The notes beneath the pieces were generated by a model, which saw only the letters and a program-made list of their open reading frames with translations, did not search any database and was not told where the DNA came from. DNA of 64,000 bases from NCBI RefSeq assembly GCF_004777465.1, contig NZ_CP038462.1, positions 558,001 to 622,000 on the forward strand, read 5' to 3'. Of the stretch, positions 17,483 to 25,971 are shown piece by piece. This DNA comes from Nocardioides daphniae. Its GTDB lineage: Bacteria; Actinomycetota; Actinomycetes; Propionibacteriales; Nocardioidaceae. The first letter of the stretch is position 1. Every line of letters starts with the position of its first letter. The translations under genes and the position numbers were made by a program.

Positions 17483-18536
17483 CGTCGACCTTTTACATCA
17501 GAACGCCGCTCCCGCACCAGCTCGTCGGCCCACGTGACGCCCGCTGCAGACCAGTAGTGGTCGGTGTTGGCGCCTATTGCATCCACCGGCAGGGCCATGA
17601 CCTCACACAGTGTTTCGAGCAGGGCCTCGGCCCCTACCCCACCCGCGACGAACGTGCCAGGGTCGTCGGCGAGCCACTCGGCCATCGCTGTTCGCGGATG
17701 GACGACGACCAGGGCACCACACGCGCGGGCCTCGAACGCGGGTAGACCGAAGGACTCGATCGTGCTGGTGATCACCACTGCGTGGGACGAACGGAAGAGC
17801 GCGGCCAGTTGCTCGGAGGCGAGCTGCTGGTGACTGAAGGAGTCAGAATCCAGATGGAGCCCGACAACGTGGACCTCAGTGTCGGAAAATTGGCGTCGAG
17901 CGGCGTCGACCAGATCCCGCGCAATCTCCGGATGCTTGTGCGCGTTGCTTCCGGTGAGCACGGTGATCCTGCGTTCACGGGGGCCCTCCCCGGGTTGGTG
18001 GACGCCGGAGATTCCTTGGGGAATGACGATCGAATCCGCGCCGGTAAGGCCCCTCCACAGTTCGACAGACTCGCGGGAGACGCAGACCGTGGTGTCGGCG
18101 AAGCGGTGGGTCGCCCGGATGATCCCGCGCATGACCTTGGCCCGGAAGCCGTGCATCGCGACGCCTTCCGGGTGCAGGTACAGGATGTTCTGGATTACGT
18201 TGACGACCCGTGCGCCCCGGCCGGTCCTGCCCACTCGTGCGGCACCACCACCACGTCCGCCTTGGCTCGGCGGCTCCACGAGCGCATGCGCGCGAAGTCG
18301 CGCGCCAAGCGGGCGAACCCCACCCGGGGCGCGACTTCGATGAGTCGGGAATGCTCGGGCCACGAAGCCCTGCCGTCCCATCCGGTGGGGACGACCGCCC
18401 AGAGGTCCACTCGAGGGTCGTTCTGAAGCGTCTCAACCAAGCCACTCATGAAGGTAGAGCCGCCCCCACTGGCGCGCGCGAAAGATGTGAGGAGCAGAAG
18501 GACGCGCGTGGTTGGTGCGACGTCCGGGGTTCTCAC
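17479..18536 (-). CDS. Glycosyltransferase family 4 (frameshifted)
   Basis: About 352 aa after correction. N-terminal Rossmann half (TTRVLLLLTSFARASGGGSTF, DVVVVPHEW), then NVIQNILYLHPEG, and the C-terminal half with VLTGSNAHKHP, ITSTIESFGLPAFEARACG (the E-x7-E donor motif), as in GT4 mannosyl- or rhamnosyltransferases. One base is missing in the G/C run at about 18214-18220. GTG at 18536 lies 7 bases after the cysN stop, so the gene appears to continue the sulfate operon transcript into the polysaccharide genes. Confidence 0.78.
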
Positions 18537-18542
18537 TGGTGG

Positions 18543-19840
18543 TCAGCCAGCGCTGTTGATCATGCCGGCGCCGACGGTCACGCCGGTCGCCTCGTCGATC
18601 AGGATGAAGGAGCCGGTGGTGCGGTTCTTCGAGTATTCGTCGACCAGCAGCGGCACGGTGGTGCGCAGCTGGATGCGGCCGATCTCGTTGAGGCCGAGCT
18701 CCTTGGTCTCCTGGTCGCGGTGCAGGGTGTTGATGTCCAGGCGGTACTGGATGTCCTTGACCAAGGCGCGGCCCGTGCGGGTGGTGTGCTTGATGGCGAG
18801 CTTCTGGCGCGGACGCATGGGCTCGTTGGTCATCCAGCAGACCATCGCGTCGATGTCCTGGCTCGGCTTCGGGGCGTTGTTGACGCGGGCGATCATGTCG
18901 CCACGGCTCACGTCGACGTCGTCCTCGAGGCGCACGGTGACCGACATGGGCGGGAATGCCTGGTCGATCTCCTTGTCGAAGAGGTCGATGCCGGCGATCT
19001 TCGAGGTCATGCCGCTGGGCAGGACGATGACCTCGTCGCCCTTCTTCAGCACGCCGCCGGCGACCTGGCCGGCGTAGCCGCGGTAGTCGTGGAACTCGTC
19101 CGACTTGGGACGCACGACGTACTGCACGGGGAAGCGGACGTCGACGAGGTCGCGGTCGCTGGCCACGTGCACGTGCTCGAGATGATGCATGAGGGTCGGA
19201 CCCTCGTACCACGGCGTGTTCTCGGAGCGGTTGACGACGTTGTCACCCTGCAGCGCCGAGATCGGGATGACCTCGAGGTCGGGGATGTTGAGCTTCGTCG
19301 CGAACTGCTTGAACTCGGTGTGGATCTTGTCGTAGACCTCCTGGTCCCAGTCGACGAGATCCATCTTGTTGATCGCCAGCACCAGGTGCGGCACCCGGAG
19401 CAGGCTCAGCAGCACAGCGTGGCGACGCGACTGCTCGGTGAGACCGTTGCGGGCGTCGACCAGCACCAGGCCGAGGTCGGCGGTCGAGGCGCCGGTGACC
19501 ATGTTGCGCGTGTACTGGATGTGGCCGGGGTGTCGGCGATGATGAACTTGCGCTGCGGCGTCGCGAAGTAGCGGTAGGCCACGTCGATGGTGATGCCCTG
19601 CTCGCGCTCCGAGCGGAGGCCGTCGGTCAGCAGCGAGAGGTCGACGTAGTCGTCGCCGCGGTCGGACGACGTCTTCTCCACGGCCTCGAGCTGGTCGGCG
19701 AAGATCGACTTGCTGTCGTAGAGCAGGCGACCGATGAGGGTCGACTTGCCGTCGTCCACCGAGCCGGCGGTGGCGAAGCGGAGAAGGTCCATCTGAGGCT
19801 TCTCGGTGGTGATCTCCGGGTTGAGTCCAGCGGTGGCCAT
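18543..19840 (-). CDS. cysN: Sulfate adenylyltransferase subunit 1 (GTPase; frameshifted)
   Basis: About 432 aa after correction. CysN is the regulatory GTPase that drives APS formation by CysD. G1 loop [20 protein letters not shown], switch region [15 protein letters not shown], the G3 motif D-T-P-G-H (broken by the shift), and NKMDLVDW as G4 are all present; beta-barrel domains follow. One C is missing at about 19527-19530, exactly inside DTPGH, so the essential motif is damaged only at the sequence level. The protein ends after the EF-Tu-like domains, without the APS kinase domain fused to CysN in mycobacteria; that kinase is the separate upstream gene. Overlaps cysD by one base. Confidence 0.88.
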
Positions 19841-20753
19841 CAGAAGTAGCCTTCCTTCTTGCGGTCTTCCATGGCAGCTTCGGAGAAGCGGTCGTCACCG
19901 CGGGTCGCCCCGCGCTCGGTCAGTCGCGCCACCGAGATCTCCTCGATGATCGCGTCCAGGGTGTCGGCCTCCGACTCCACGCAACCGGTCAGCGTGATGT
20001 CGCCGCAGGTGCGGAAGCGGACGGTGCGCTCGGTGACGACCTCCCCGTCGCGCAGCGGGTTGAGCGGGTCTCGCTCATCAGCATGCCGTCGCGCTCGAAG
20101 ACGCGGCGCTGGTGGGAGAAGTAGATCGAGGGGATCTCGATCTCCTCGCGGCGGATGTAGTCCCAGATGTCCAGCTCGGTCCAGTTGGAGATCGGGAAGA
20201 TGCGCATGTGCTCACCGGCGTGCAGGCGGCCGTTGTAGAGGCTCCACAGCTCGGGGCGCTGGTTCTTCGGGTCCCACTGGCCGAACTCGTCGCGGTGGGA
20301 GTAGACACGCTCCTTGGCGCGGGCCTTCTCCTCGTCGCGGCGACCGCCACCGAAGGCGGCGGTGAAGCCGTTCTCCTCGATCGCGTTGAGCAGCGTCGGG
20401 GTCTGCAGGCGGTTGCGCGACGTCTTGCCGTCGTCGATCACGATGCCGCGGGCGATCGCGTCGTCGATCGAGGCCACGACGAGCTTGACGCCCAGGCGCT
20501 GGACCCAGCGGTCGCGGGTCTCGCCGACCTCGTCGAAGTCGAGGCCGTTGTCGATCTGGAGGATCGGGAACGGGATCTTGGCCGGGTAGAAGGCCTTCTC
20601 CGCCAGGCGGAGCATCACGATGGAGTCCTTGCCACCGGAGAACATCAGGACCGGCTTCTCGAACTCGGCGGCGACCTCACGGAAGATGTGGATCGACTCC
20701 GCCTCGAGCTGGTCCAGCTGACTCAGCTGGTAGTCGGCGTGCGTCTGGGTCAT
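19840..20753 (-). CDS. cysD: Sulfate adenylyltransferase subunit 2 (frameshifted)
   Basis: About 304 aa after correction; the catalytic subunit that joins ATP and sulfate to form adenosine 5'-phosphosulfate. The PP-loop [17 protein letters not shown] is near residue 40, followed by [34 protein letters not shown], and [10 protein letters not shown], all diagnostic of CysD. One base is missing in the GGG at 20066-20068; restoring it gives [15 protein letters not shown] and the usual C-terminus ending KKEGYF. ATG 20753; the gene lies 87 bases after the permease gene and is coupled to cysN by TGATG. Confidence 0.9.
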
Positions 20754-20840
20754 GGTGATTCTTCGGGACCTCTCCTTGGGACAGCAGCGGCCATCGTAGC
20801 CCTGCCGTTGGATCGAGATGAAACGCGTCTTGGCGCAGGG

Positions 20841-21942
20841 CTAGGGGTGGTTGCCCGCGTCGCTTCCACCGTCGTGGCCGGGCTCACGGCCGACGTCACG
20901 CTGCGGTGCTGCCCCGGCGCCCGCCCCGCGGCCCCGCAGGCTCTCGGGGTGGAACTCCGGGACGTCCAGCTCCTCGACGGTCGGGGCGCCCATCATCGGC
21001 AGGCCGACCGAGCGGCGGATCACGCCCCACACCAGCGGCACGAGGACGACCATGGCGATGCCGACGTACGCGACGAGCATCGGGTTGGTCTCGTCGGCGC
21101 CGGCGCCGAGGGGAGCCCAGCCCGCCTTGTCGAGCAGCGCGATGCCCGACATCGTCAGCACCACGACGATGCCGCGGCGGGATGAACGACTGGCGGATGC
21201 GCGGCGCCAGCTTGGAGCCGAGGATCGTGCCGGGCACCGAGCCGAGCACCAGCGGGACCGTGATGCCCCAGTCGAGGCCGTGGATCGCGATGTTGGAGAT
21301 GGCGGCGGCCAGGACGAGCGGCACCGCCTGCACCAGGTCGGTGCCGACCAGCTTCACCGCACTCAGGCCGGGGTAGAGCATCAGCAGGCAGATCATGATG
21401 ACCGAGCCCGAGCCGACGCTGGTGATGCCGACGAGCAGGCCGCCGGCCACGCCGACCAGGAAGGTCGGGAGCGGACGGATCTTCGGGTCGTCGTCGCCCA
21501 CGAACGTGCCGCGGCGCACGCGCAGCAGGTTGAGGTAGAGGCGGCCGGCGTAGGTCGCGGCAGCGAGCAGCAGCGCGAAGCCGATGCAGAGCTTGAGGGT
21601 CTTGTCGAGGTGGTCGGGGGAGTCGGTGAACCACGACACCAGGTAGGGCCCGAGCAGGGCCGTGGGCACCGAGCCGAGGATCAGCCACTTCGCCAACTGC
21701 ATGTTGGGTGAGCCCTCGCGCTTGTGCACGATGGCGCCGCCGGTCTTGTAGACCGCAGCCGCGGTGAGGTCGGCAGTGACCACCGTGGCGGTGTCACCGA
21801 CGCCCAGGAAGATCAGGGCGGGCGTCATCAGGGCGCCACCGCCCATGCCGGTGAGGCCGACGACGATGCCGACCACGAAGCCGGCGATCATCACGGAGAA
21901 GAACGACCAGGTGATCCAGTCGACGAGGGTGAGCGCGTCCAT
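20841..21942 (-). CDS. TauE/SafE sulfite/sulfate exporter-type permease (frameshifted)
   Basis: About 366 aa, eight or more membrane helices. The TauE/SafE (DUF81) signature GFVVGIVVGLTGMGGGALMTP is near the N-terminus and repeats in the second half as GVAGGLLVGITSVGSGSVIM. Members move sulfite, sulfate, sulfonates or related anions; beside CysDN and APS kinase it is probably the sulfate or sulfite transporter. The frame changes at about 21177 (CCGCGGCATC region), here by one extra or two missing bases. A polar tail of about 80 residues follows the last helix. Start ATG is six bases after the APS kinase stop. Confidence 0.8.
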
Positions 21943-21948
21943 CGGTCC

Positions 21949-23793
21949 TCAGTCCCGGGTCAGCGGCGGGATGCCCGCCTGGAGGAGGGACGTGATCCGC
22001 TGGGCGGCGACCTGGGCCCGCTCGCGTCCACGCTTGTAGGGGTCTGTGATGTCGTGCTCCGGCGCCCGCGGTACGCGGTACTGCCCGGCCCACTCGATCA
22101 GCTCGCGGCCGCGCAGGTCACTGCCCTGCACCGTCTCGGCCCACTGGGCGAGGGTGAAGATCTTGCGGAAGGCGCGGGGGTGCCGCTCCACCAGGTGGTC
22201 GGCGTGGCTGGCCTCGGCGGTGAGGATGAGGTCGGCGGCGTCGACCGCGTCCTCGCTCACCGCAGCGGCCCGGAAGTGCCCGTTGGTGACGCCTTGGGGC
22301 AGGAACTCCGAGATCACGGCGTCCATCGAGCGCCCCACCTTGGCGTCGGTGCCGATCGAGGCGAACTCCACCGCGTCGCCCACGATCGACTGCGCCGTGA
22401 GCTCCATGAAGGGGGAGCGGCAGACGTTGGCGGTGCAGACGAAGATCACCGAGAGCCGGTCGGCTGCGCGGGCACCGCGCCGCGACGGCGTGGGGTCGGC
22501 GAAGAGGGACGGGGCAGCCGGTGCCGGGGCGGCAGCGACCGGGAAGGGCTCGACCCGCGACCGGCTACCCGACGTACGCACGTCCAGCAGCCCGCTCTCG
22601 GCCAGCGCGTCGATGACGTCGTCGAGGGCGTCCTCGACGGAGCGTCCGGTCGTGTCGACGACGACGCTGGCGTCGTCAGGGGCCTCGTAGGGGGAGGAGA
22701 TCCCGGTGAACTCCGGGATCTCGCCACGCCGGGCCTTGGCGTAGAGGCCCTTGCGGTCGCGGCGCTCGCACTCCTCGACCGGGGTCGCGACGTGCACCAG
22801 GAAGAAGGCGCCGCCGGCCGACTCGACCATCTCGCGCACCTCGGTGCGGGTCTCGGCGAAGGGGGCGATCGGGCTGCAGACCGCCAGCCCGCCGTGGCGG
22901 GCGATCTCGGCGGCCACCCAGCCGATGCGGCGGATGTTGGTCTCGCGGTCGGCCTTGCTGAAGGAGAGGCCGGCGGAGAGGTTGCGGCGCACCACGTCGC
23001 CGTCGAGCGAGGTGACGGTGCGCTGGCCCTGCTCGAGGATCCGGTCCATCAGGGCGCGGGCCAGGGTCGACTTGCCGCTGCCGGAGAGGCCGGTGAAGAA
23101 GAGGACGAGGCCCTGCTCGGCGGGCGCGGGGCGGTCGCGCCGCACCACGGCGGCCACGCCGGCCGGGAAGTCGGTGAGGGTCGGCTCCTCCGCACGGGGC
23201 GGGATCGGCCAGACCGCGTCGCCACCGGCGTACGCAGCGACCACGCGCTCACGCAGGCGCGCGTCGGCGGCGGGGTCGCCGTGTGAGGCCAGCGGCACGG
23301 CCACCACGACGGCGTCCGGCAGCTCGGCGGCGGCCGCGAGGGTGGCGCGGACCAGGGCGACCGGCGAGAGTCTGGGCGTGCCGGCGCCGGTGAGGGCCAG
23401 CAGGACCAGGGCGCCGCGGTGGCGCAGGCGGCCGATCTCCTCGGTGGTCAGGGCGTCGTCGACCGGGATCCAGCTGCGACCCGGGTAGGACGAGCGGGCC
23501 TGGGCCGGGCTGAGGTGCAGCCGGCGGAAGGGGCCGTACTGGGCGTGGGTCAGCGCGACCAGGGAGCCGTCGGCCTCGAGCCGCGCCAGCGGCATCCCCT
23601 CGGGGTCGACCAGCTCGACGGCGCGGCCCTGCAGCTCCTCGGGGAGGTCGAGGGTGACGAGGGCGTCGGCGTCACGCGGGTCGTCGAAACGCGTACGCGG
23701 TGCCAGGGCGCCACTCAGCAGGAGCTCGAGGTCGTCGAGCTCCCTGGGCGACGGGCAGTGCTGCGGAAGAGAGGAGGACACAGGCGCCATCAT
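21949..23793 (-). CDS. cysC: APS kinase with ATP-sulfurylase-like N-terminus and C-terminal LMW phosphotyrosine phosphatase
   Basis: A 614-aa three-part protein in one frame. Residues 1-200 resemble the PUA-like N-terminus of single-chain ATP sulfurylases (DLELLLSGALAPRTRF) but lack its catalytic domain. Residues 225-405 are APS kinase, making PAPS: P-loop GLSGSGKST at 234-242, DGDVVRRNLS, FTGISSPYEAP. Residues 446-614 are a low-molecular-weight phosphotyrosine phosphatase: VIFVCTANVCRSPF carries the CX5RS loop (Cys452, Arg458) and HDITDPY supplies the general acid Asp583. An Ala/Pro-rich linker joins the two enzymes. All catalytic residues look intact. Two adjacent ATG codons (23793, 23790) are possible starts. 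First gene of the minus-strand sulfate operon; divergent from the XRE gene. Confidence 0.85.
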   Translation of the reverse strand: MMAPVSSSLPQHCPSPRELDDLELLLSGALAPRTRFDDPRDADALVTLDLPEELQGRAVELVDPEGMPLARLEADGSLVALTHAQYGPFRRLHLSPAQARSSYPGRSWIPVDDALTTEEIGRLRHRGALVLLALTGAGTPRLSPVALVRATLAAAAELPDAVVVAVPLASHGDPAADARLRERVVAAYAGGDAVWPIPPRAEEPTLTDFPAGVAAVVRRDRPAPAEQGLVLFFTGLSGSGKSTLARALMDRILEQGQRTVTSLDGDVVRRNLSAGLSFSKADRETNIRRIGWVAAEIARHGGLAVCSPIAPFAETRTEVREMVESAGGAFFLVHVATPVEECERRDRKGLYAKARRGEIPEFTGISSPYEAPDDASVVVDTTGRSVEDALDDVIDALAESGLLDVRTSGSRSRVEPFPVAAAPAPAAPSLFADPTPSRRGARAADRLSVIFVCTANVCRSPFMELTAQSIVGDAVEFASIGTDAKVGRSMDAVISEFLPQGVTNGHFRAAAVSEDAVDAADLILTAEASHADHLVERHPRAFRKIFTLAQWAETVQGSDLRGRELIEWAGQYRVPRAPEHDITDPYKRGRERAQVAAQRITSLLQAGIPPLTRD

Positions 23794-23899
23794 CGCAAGG
23801 TCTAGCAACTCAGTGAAGCAACACCTCTTCCTTGGACGCGTCGCGTGGCTCACGCACGCTCACAGGCCCGGGGTGACCTGTCTCACCCATGAACTGCTT

Positions 23900-23922
23900 G
23901 CAATTGCTAGCACGTGCTAGCA
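23900..23922. promoter_or_regulatory. Perfect 18-bp palindromic operator upstream of the XRE gene
   Basis: TGCTAGCACGTGCTAGCA (23905-23922) is a perfect palindrome, overlapped on its left by GCAATTGC (23900-23907), another one. It ends 10 bases before the XRE start codon. A further TTGCTAG half-site lies on the other strand near 23801, close to the divergent APS kinase start. Likely the operator of the XRE regulator, possibly controlling both directions. Confidence 0.65.
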
Positions 23923-23932
23923 CCATGGAGAC

Positions 23933-24457
23933 ATGCCCAAGGAGAAGCCTGCCGACAAGCCGGAGAAGACCTCCGTGCTCGGCAAGACCGCAGCGACGGC
24001 CAAGGCCGGCGTCGCGGTCGGTGTGGGAGCCGGGGCCCAGGTGGGCGCCGGGGTCAGCAAGGTCGGTGACTTCCTCAAGGAGCAGCGCCAGGCCTCGCGG
24101 CTCTCGCTGCGTCAGCTCGCCGACCTGGCCGGGGTCTCCAACCCCTACCTCAGCCAGATCGAGCGGGGCCTGCGCAAGCCGTCGGCCGAGGTGCTCCAGC
24201 AACTCGCCAAGGCCCTGCGGATCTCCGCGGAGCAGCTCTACGTGCAGGCCGGCCTGATCACGCCCGACAGTCCGGCCGCCACCCGGACCAGCGTCGAGGT
24301 CGCCGTCCTCGCCGACCACCGACTCACCGCCAGCCAGCGCCAGTCGCTGCTGGAGATTCACGCCTCGTTCGTCGCGCTCAACGGCACCGGCGACCTCGCG
24401 GATCCCGCCTCGGAGCCCGAGCCTGTGCCCGAGCCTGAGGCCACCCCCGGCGAATGA
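23933..24457 (+). CDS. XRE-family transcriptional regulator
   Basis: A 174-aa DNA-binding protein. After a 45-residue Lys/Ala/Gly-rich N-terminal extension comes a classic Cro/C1-type helix-turn-helix (about residues 47-102: LKEQRQASRLSLRQLADLAG, VSNPYLSQIERGLRKPSAE), then a helical segment and an acidic Pro/Glu-rich tail. It precedes an HbhA-like gene and a DUF2516 gene, the same order as Rv0474-Rv0475-Rv0476 in Mycobacterium tuberculosis, so this is a conserved actinobacterial neighbourhood. The perfect palindrome just upstream suggests autoregulation. Confidence 0.85.
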   Translation: MPKEKPADKPEKTSVLGKTAATAKAGVAVGVGAGAQVGAGVSKVGDFLKEQRQASRLSLRQLADLAGVSNPYLSQIERGLRKPSAEVLQQLAKALRISAEQLYVQAGLITPDSPAATRTSVEVAVLADHRLTASQRQSLLEIHASFVALNGTGDLADPASEPEPVPEPEATPGE

Positions 24458-24519
24458 ACGCCACCCCATTCGTACGACCCGCTGGAGGGGCGGGACGTCA
24501 CCCAAGGAGAGGAACCATC

Positions 24520-25452
24520 ATGGCCACCACGACCAAGATCGACGTCAAGGCCGTCCGCGACGAGGCCGGCCGCGTGTTCTACGCCGGCGTCGGCGTCAAC
24601 GACCTGGCCGTCGCCACGGTGCTCGACACCGTCAACGACGTGACCAAGAAGGCCACCGACCGCTTCACCGGCGTGCAGGGCGCAGTCGAGACCCGCGTCG
24701 CCGCCGCGAAGAAGATCGACCTGGCCCCCAAGGCGCTGTACGCCCAGGCCACCGGCCTCGTCGGCACCGTCACCAAGGACGCCAAGGCAAAGCTCGCCGG
24801 TCTCGAGACCGAGGTCAAGGGCGCGCCCACCAAGGCCAAGGGCCTGCTCGACCAGGGCGTCGGGACCTTCACCACCCAGTACGCCGAGCTCGCCAAGCGC
24901 GGTGAGGTCGTCGTCGACCGCCTGCGCAAGCAGGAGAAGGTCGCCGGCGCGGTCGGCAAGGTCTCGCTCGTCTCCGAGCGCGTGGAGAAGGTCACCGAGA
25001 TCGTGACTGACCGCGTCGAGAAGGTCACCGACAGCGTCACCGACGCCGTCGAGATGATCACCGAGTCGGTCACCGAGACCGTCGCCCCCGTGCGCAAGAT
25101 CGTCCGCCGCAAGGTCGCCGAGGTCGAGGAGACCCTCGAGCTCGTCGTCGACGACGTGGCGACCAACGTGGCCGAGGGTGCTGACGAGGTCAAGGCTGCC
25201 GTCACGGAGCCGAAGGCCCCGGCCGCGAAGAAGGCCCCGGTCAAGAAGCCGGTCGCCAAGCCCGCTGCCAAGCCGGCCGCGAAGAAGGCTCCGGCCACGA
25301 AGGCGCCCGCCAAGGCGGCACCGGCTGCGCCGGCCGCCACGAAGGCGCCCGCCAAGAAGGCTCCGGCCAAGAAGGCCCCGGCCGCCAAGAAGGCTCCCGC
25401 CGCTGCTCCGGCTGCCCCCGCCACCCCGGCGGCGCCGAAGACCGACGCCTGA
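24520..25452 (+). CDS. HbhA-like coiled-coil protein with Lys/Ala/Pro-rich tail
   Basis: A 310-aa protein. Residues 1-140 are helical and resemble mycobacterial heparin-binding haemagglutinin (DEAGRVFYAGVGVNDLAVAT); residues 145-215 form heptad-like repeats rich in Val, Glu and Thr (ERVEKVTEIVTDRVEKVTDS) predicted as coiled coil; residues 228-305 are a low-complexity tail of Lys-Lys-Ala-Pro repeats, highly basic, as in HbhA and in histone-H1-like proteins. In mycobacteria HbhA sits on the surface and binds sulfated glycans and lipids through that tail. Whether this orthologue is surface-exposed is not shown by sequence; there is no signal peptide, as in HbhA. Ribosome site AAGGAGAGGA is strong. 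Confidence 0.75.
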   Translation: MATTTKIDVKAVRDEAGRVFYAGVGVNDLAVATVLDTVNDVTKKATDRFTGVQGAVETRVAAAKKIDLAPKALYAQATGLVGTVTKDAKAKLAGLETEVKGAPTKAKGLLDQGVGTFTTQYAELAKRGEVVVDRLRKQEKVAGAVGKVSLVSERVEKVTEIVTDRVEKVTDSVTDAVEMITESVTETVAPVRKIVRRKVAEVEETLELVVDDVATNVAEGADEVKAAVTEPKAPAAKKAPVKKPVAKPAAKPAAKKAPATKAPAKAAPAAPAATKAPAKKAPAKKAPAAKKAPAAAPAAPATPAAPKTDA

Positions 25453-25470
25453 GTCGTACGCCTGACACGC

Positions 25471-25498
25471 GAAGCCCCCGGTCCCGGCCGGGGGCTTC
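25471..25498 (+). terminator. Terminator hairpin after the HbhA-like gene
   Basis: Perfect 11-bp arms (25471-25481, 25488-25498) with a 6-base loop, 18 bases after the stop. It separates the HbhA-like gene from the DUF2516 gene, which has its own -10 element at 25526-25531. Confidence 0.85.
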
Positions 25499-25525
25499 GT
25501 GCGTTCCGTGGCCGGGCCGGGTCAG

Positions 25526-25531
25526 TAGGCT
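25526..25531 (+). promoter_or_regulatory. -10 element TAGGCT for a leaderless DUF2516 transcript
   Basis: TAGGCT fits the actinobacterial TANNNT pattern and ends 7 bases before the GTG start, so transcription would begin at or next to the start codon. No ribosome site is visible, consistent with a leaderless message. Confidence 0.5.
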
Positions 25532-25538
25532 GCAGGGC

Positions 25539-25823
25539 GTGGACATCTTCAGCCTCCAGAGCAACGTGCTCTTCATCGGCTTCCTGATCGTGCTCTGCTT
25601 GAAGGGCTTTGCCTTCGTCACCGCGATGACGTTTCCGGCCCCGGCCTACGAGGCGAGCTCGAAGTTCACCAAGGTGGGCTGGGGCATCATCCTCGGGCTC
25701 GGCCTCGCCGCCCAGCTGATCATCTGGAACCCGATCGGCATCGTGAACATCCTCTTCCTAGTGGCCGCCTGCGTCTTCCTGGTCGACGTGCGCCCGGCGC
25801 TGCGGCAGATCACAGGACGCTGA
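25539..25823 (+). CDS. DUF2516 family membrane protein
   Basis: A 94-aa protein with three predicted membrane helices (VLFIGFLIVLCLKGFAFVTA, WGIILGLGLAAQLIIW, VNILFLVAACVFLVDV) and the ending DVRPALRQITGR, matching DUF2516. Its place behind an XRE regulator and an HbhA-like gene is conserved in mycobacteria (Rv0476). Function unknown. The GTG start is supported by the family length and by the -10 element just upstream. Confidence 0.8.
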   Translation: MDIFSLQSNVLFIGFLIVLCLKGFAFVTAMTFPAPAYEASSKFTKVGWGIILGLGLAAQLIIWNPIGIVNILFLVAACVFLVDVRPALRQITGR

Positions 25824-25971
25824 GAACGAGGGCGTTGACCCCTGCCGTCGGGTAGCCCGCCGCGGCGTCCGGGACTTCTGGACCCCCTCGAACTCCGGCG
25901 GTCGGCGTGAGAGGATGCTCCGCGTGCCGGGCCGCCGCACGCGGCCCTCGACAAGGGGGAGTTGGACTCCA

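Noticed and set aside
18210..19571. Plus-strand frame of 453 codons opposite cysN
   Set aside because: Shadow of the cysN codons; no motif.
18543..19840. Real inactivation of cysN at its DTPGH motif
   Set aside because: A single base loss in a G run with the rest of the gene intact and in operon with equally affected cysD fits sequencing error, not decay.
24579..25424. Long minus-strand frame opposite the HbhA-like gene that reads like an Ala/Phe-rich membrane protein
   Set aside because: It is the complement of the Lys/Ala/Pro repeat codons. No ribosome site, no family, and the plus-strand gene has conserved neighbours and a terminator.
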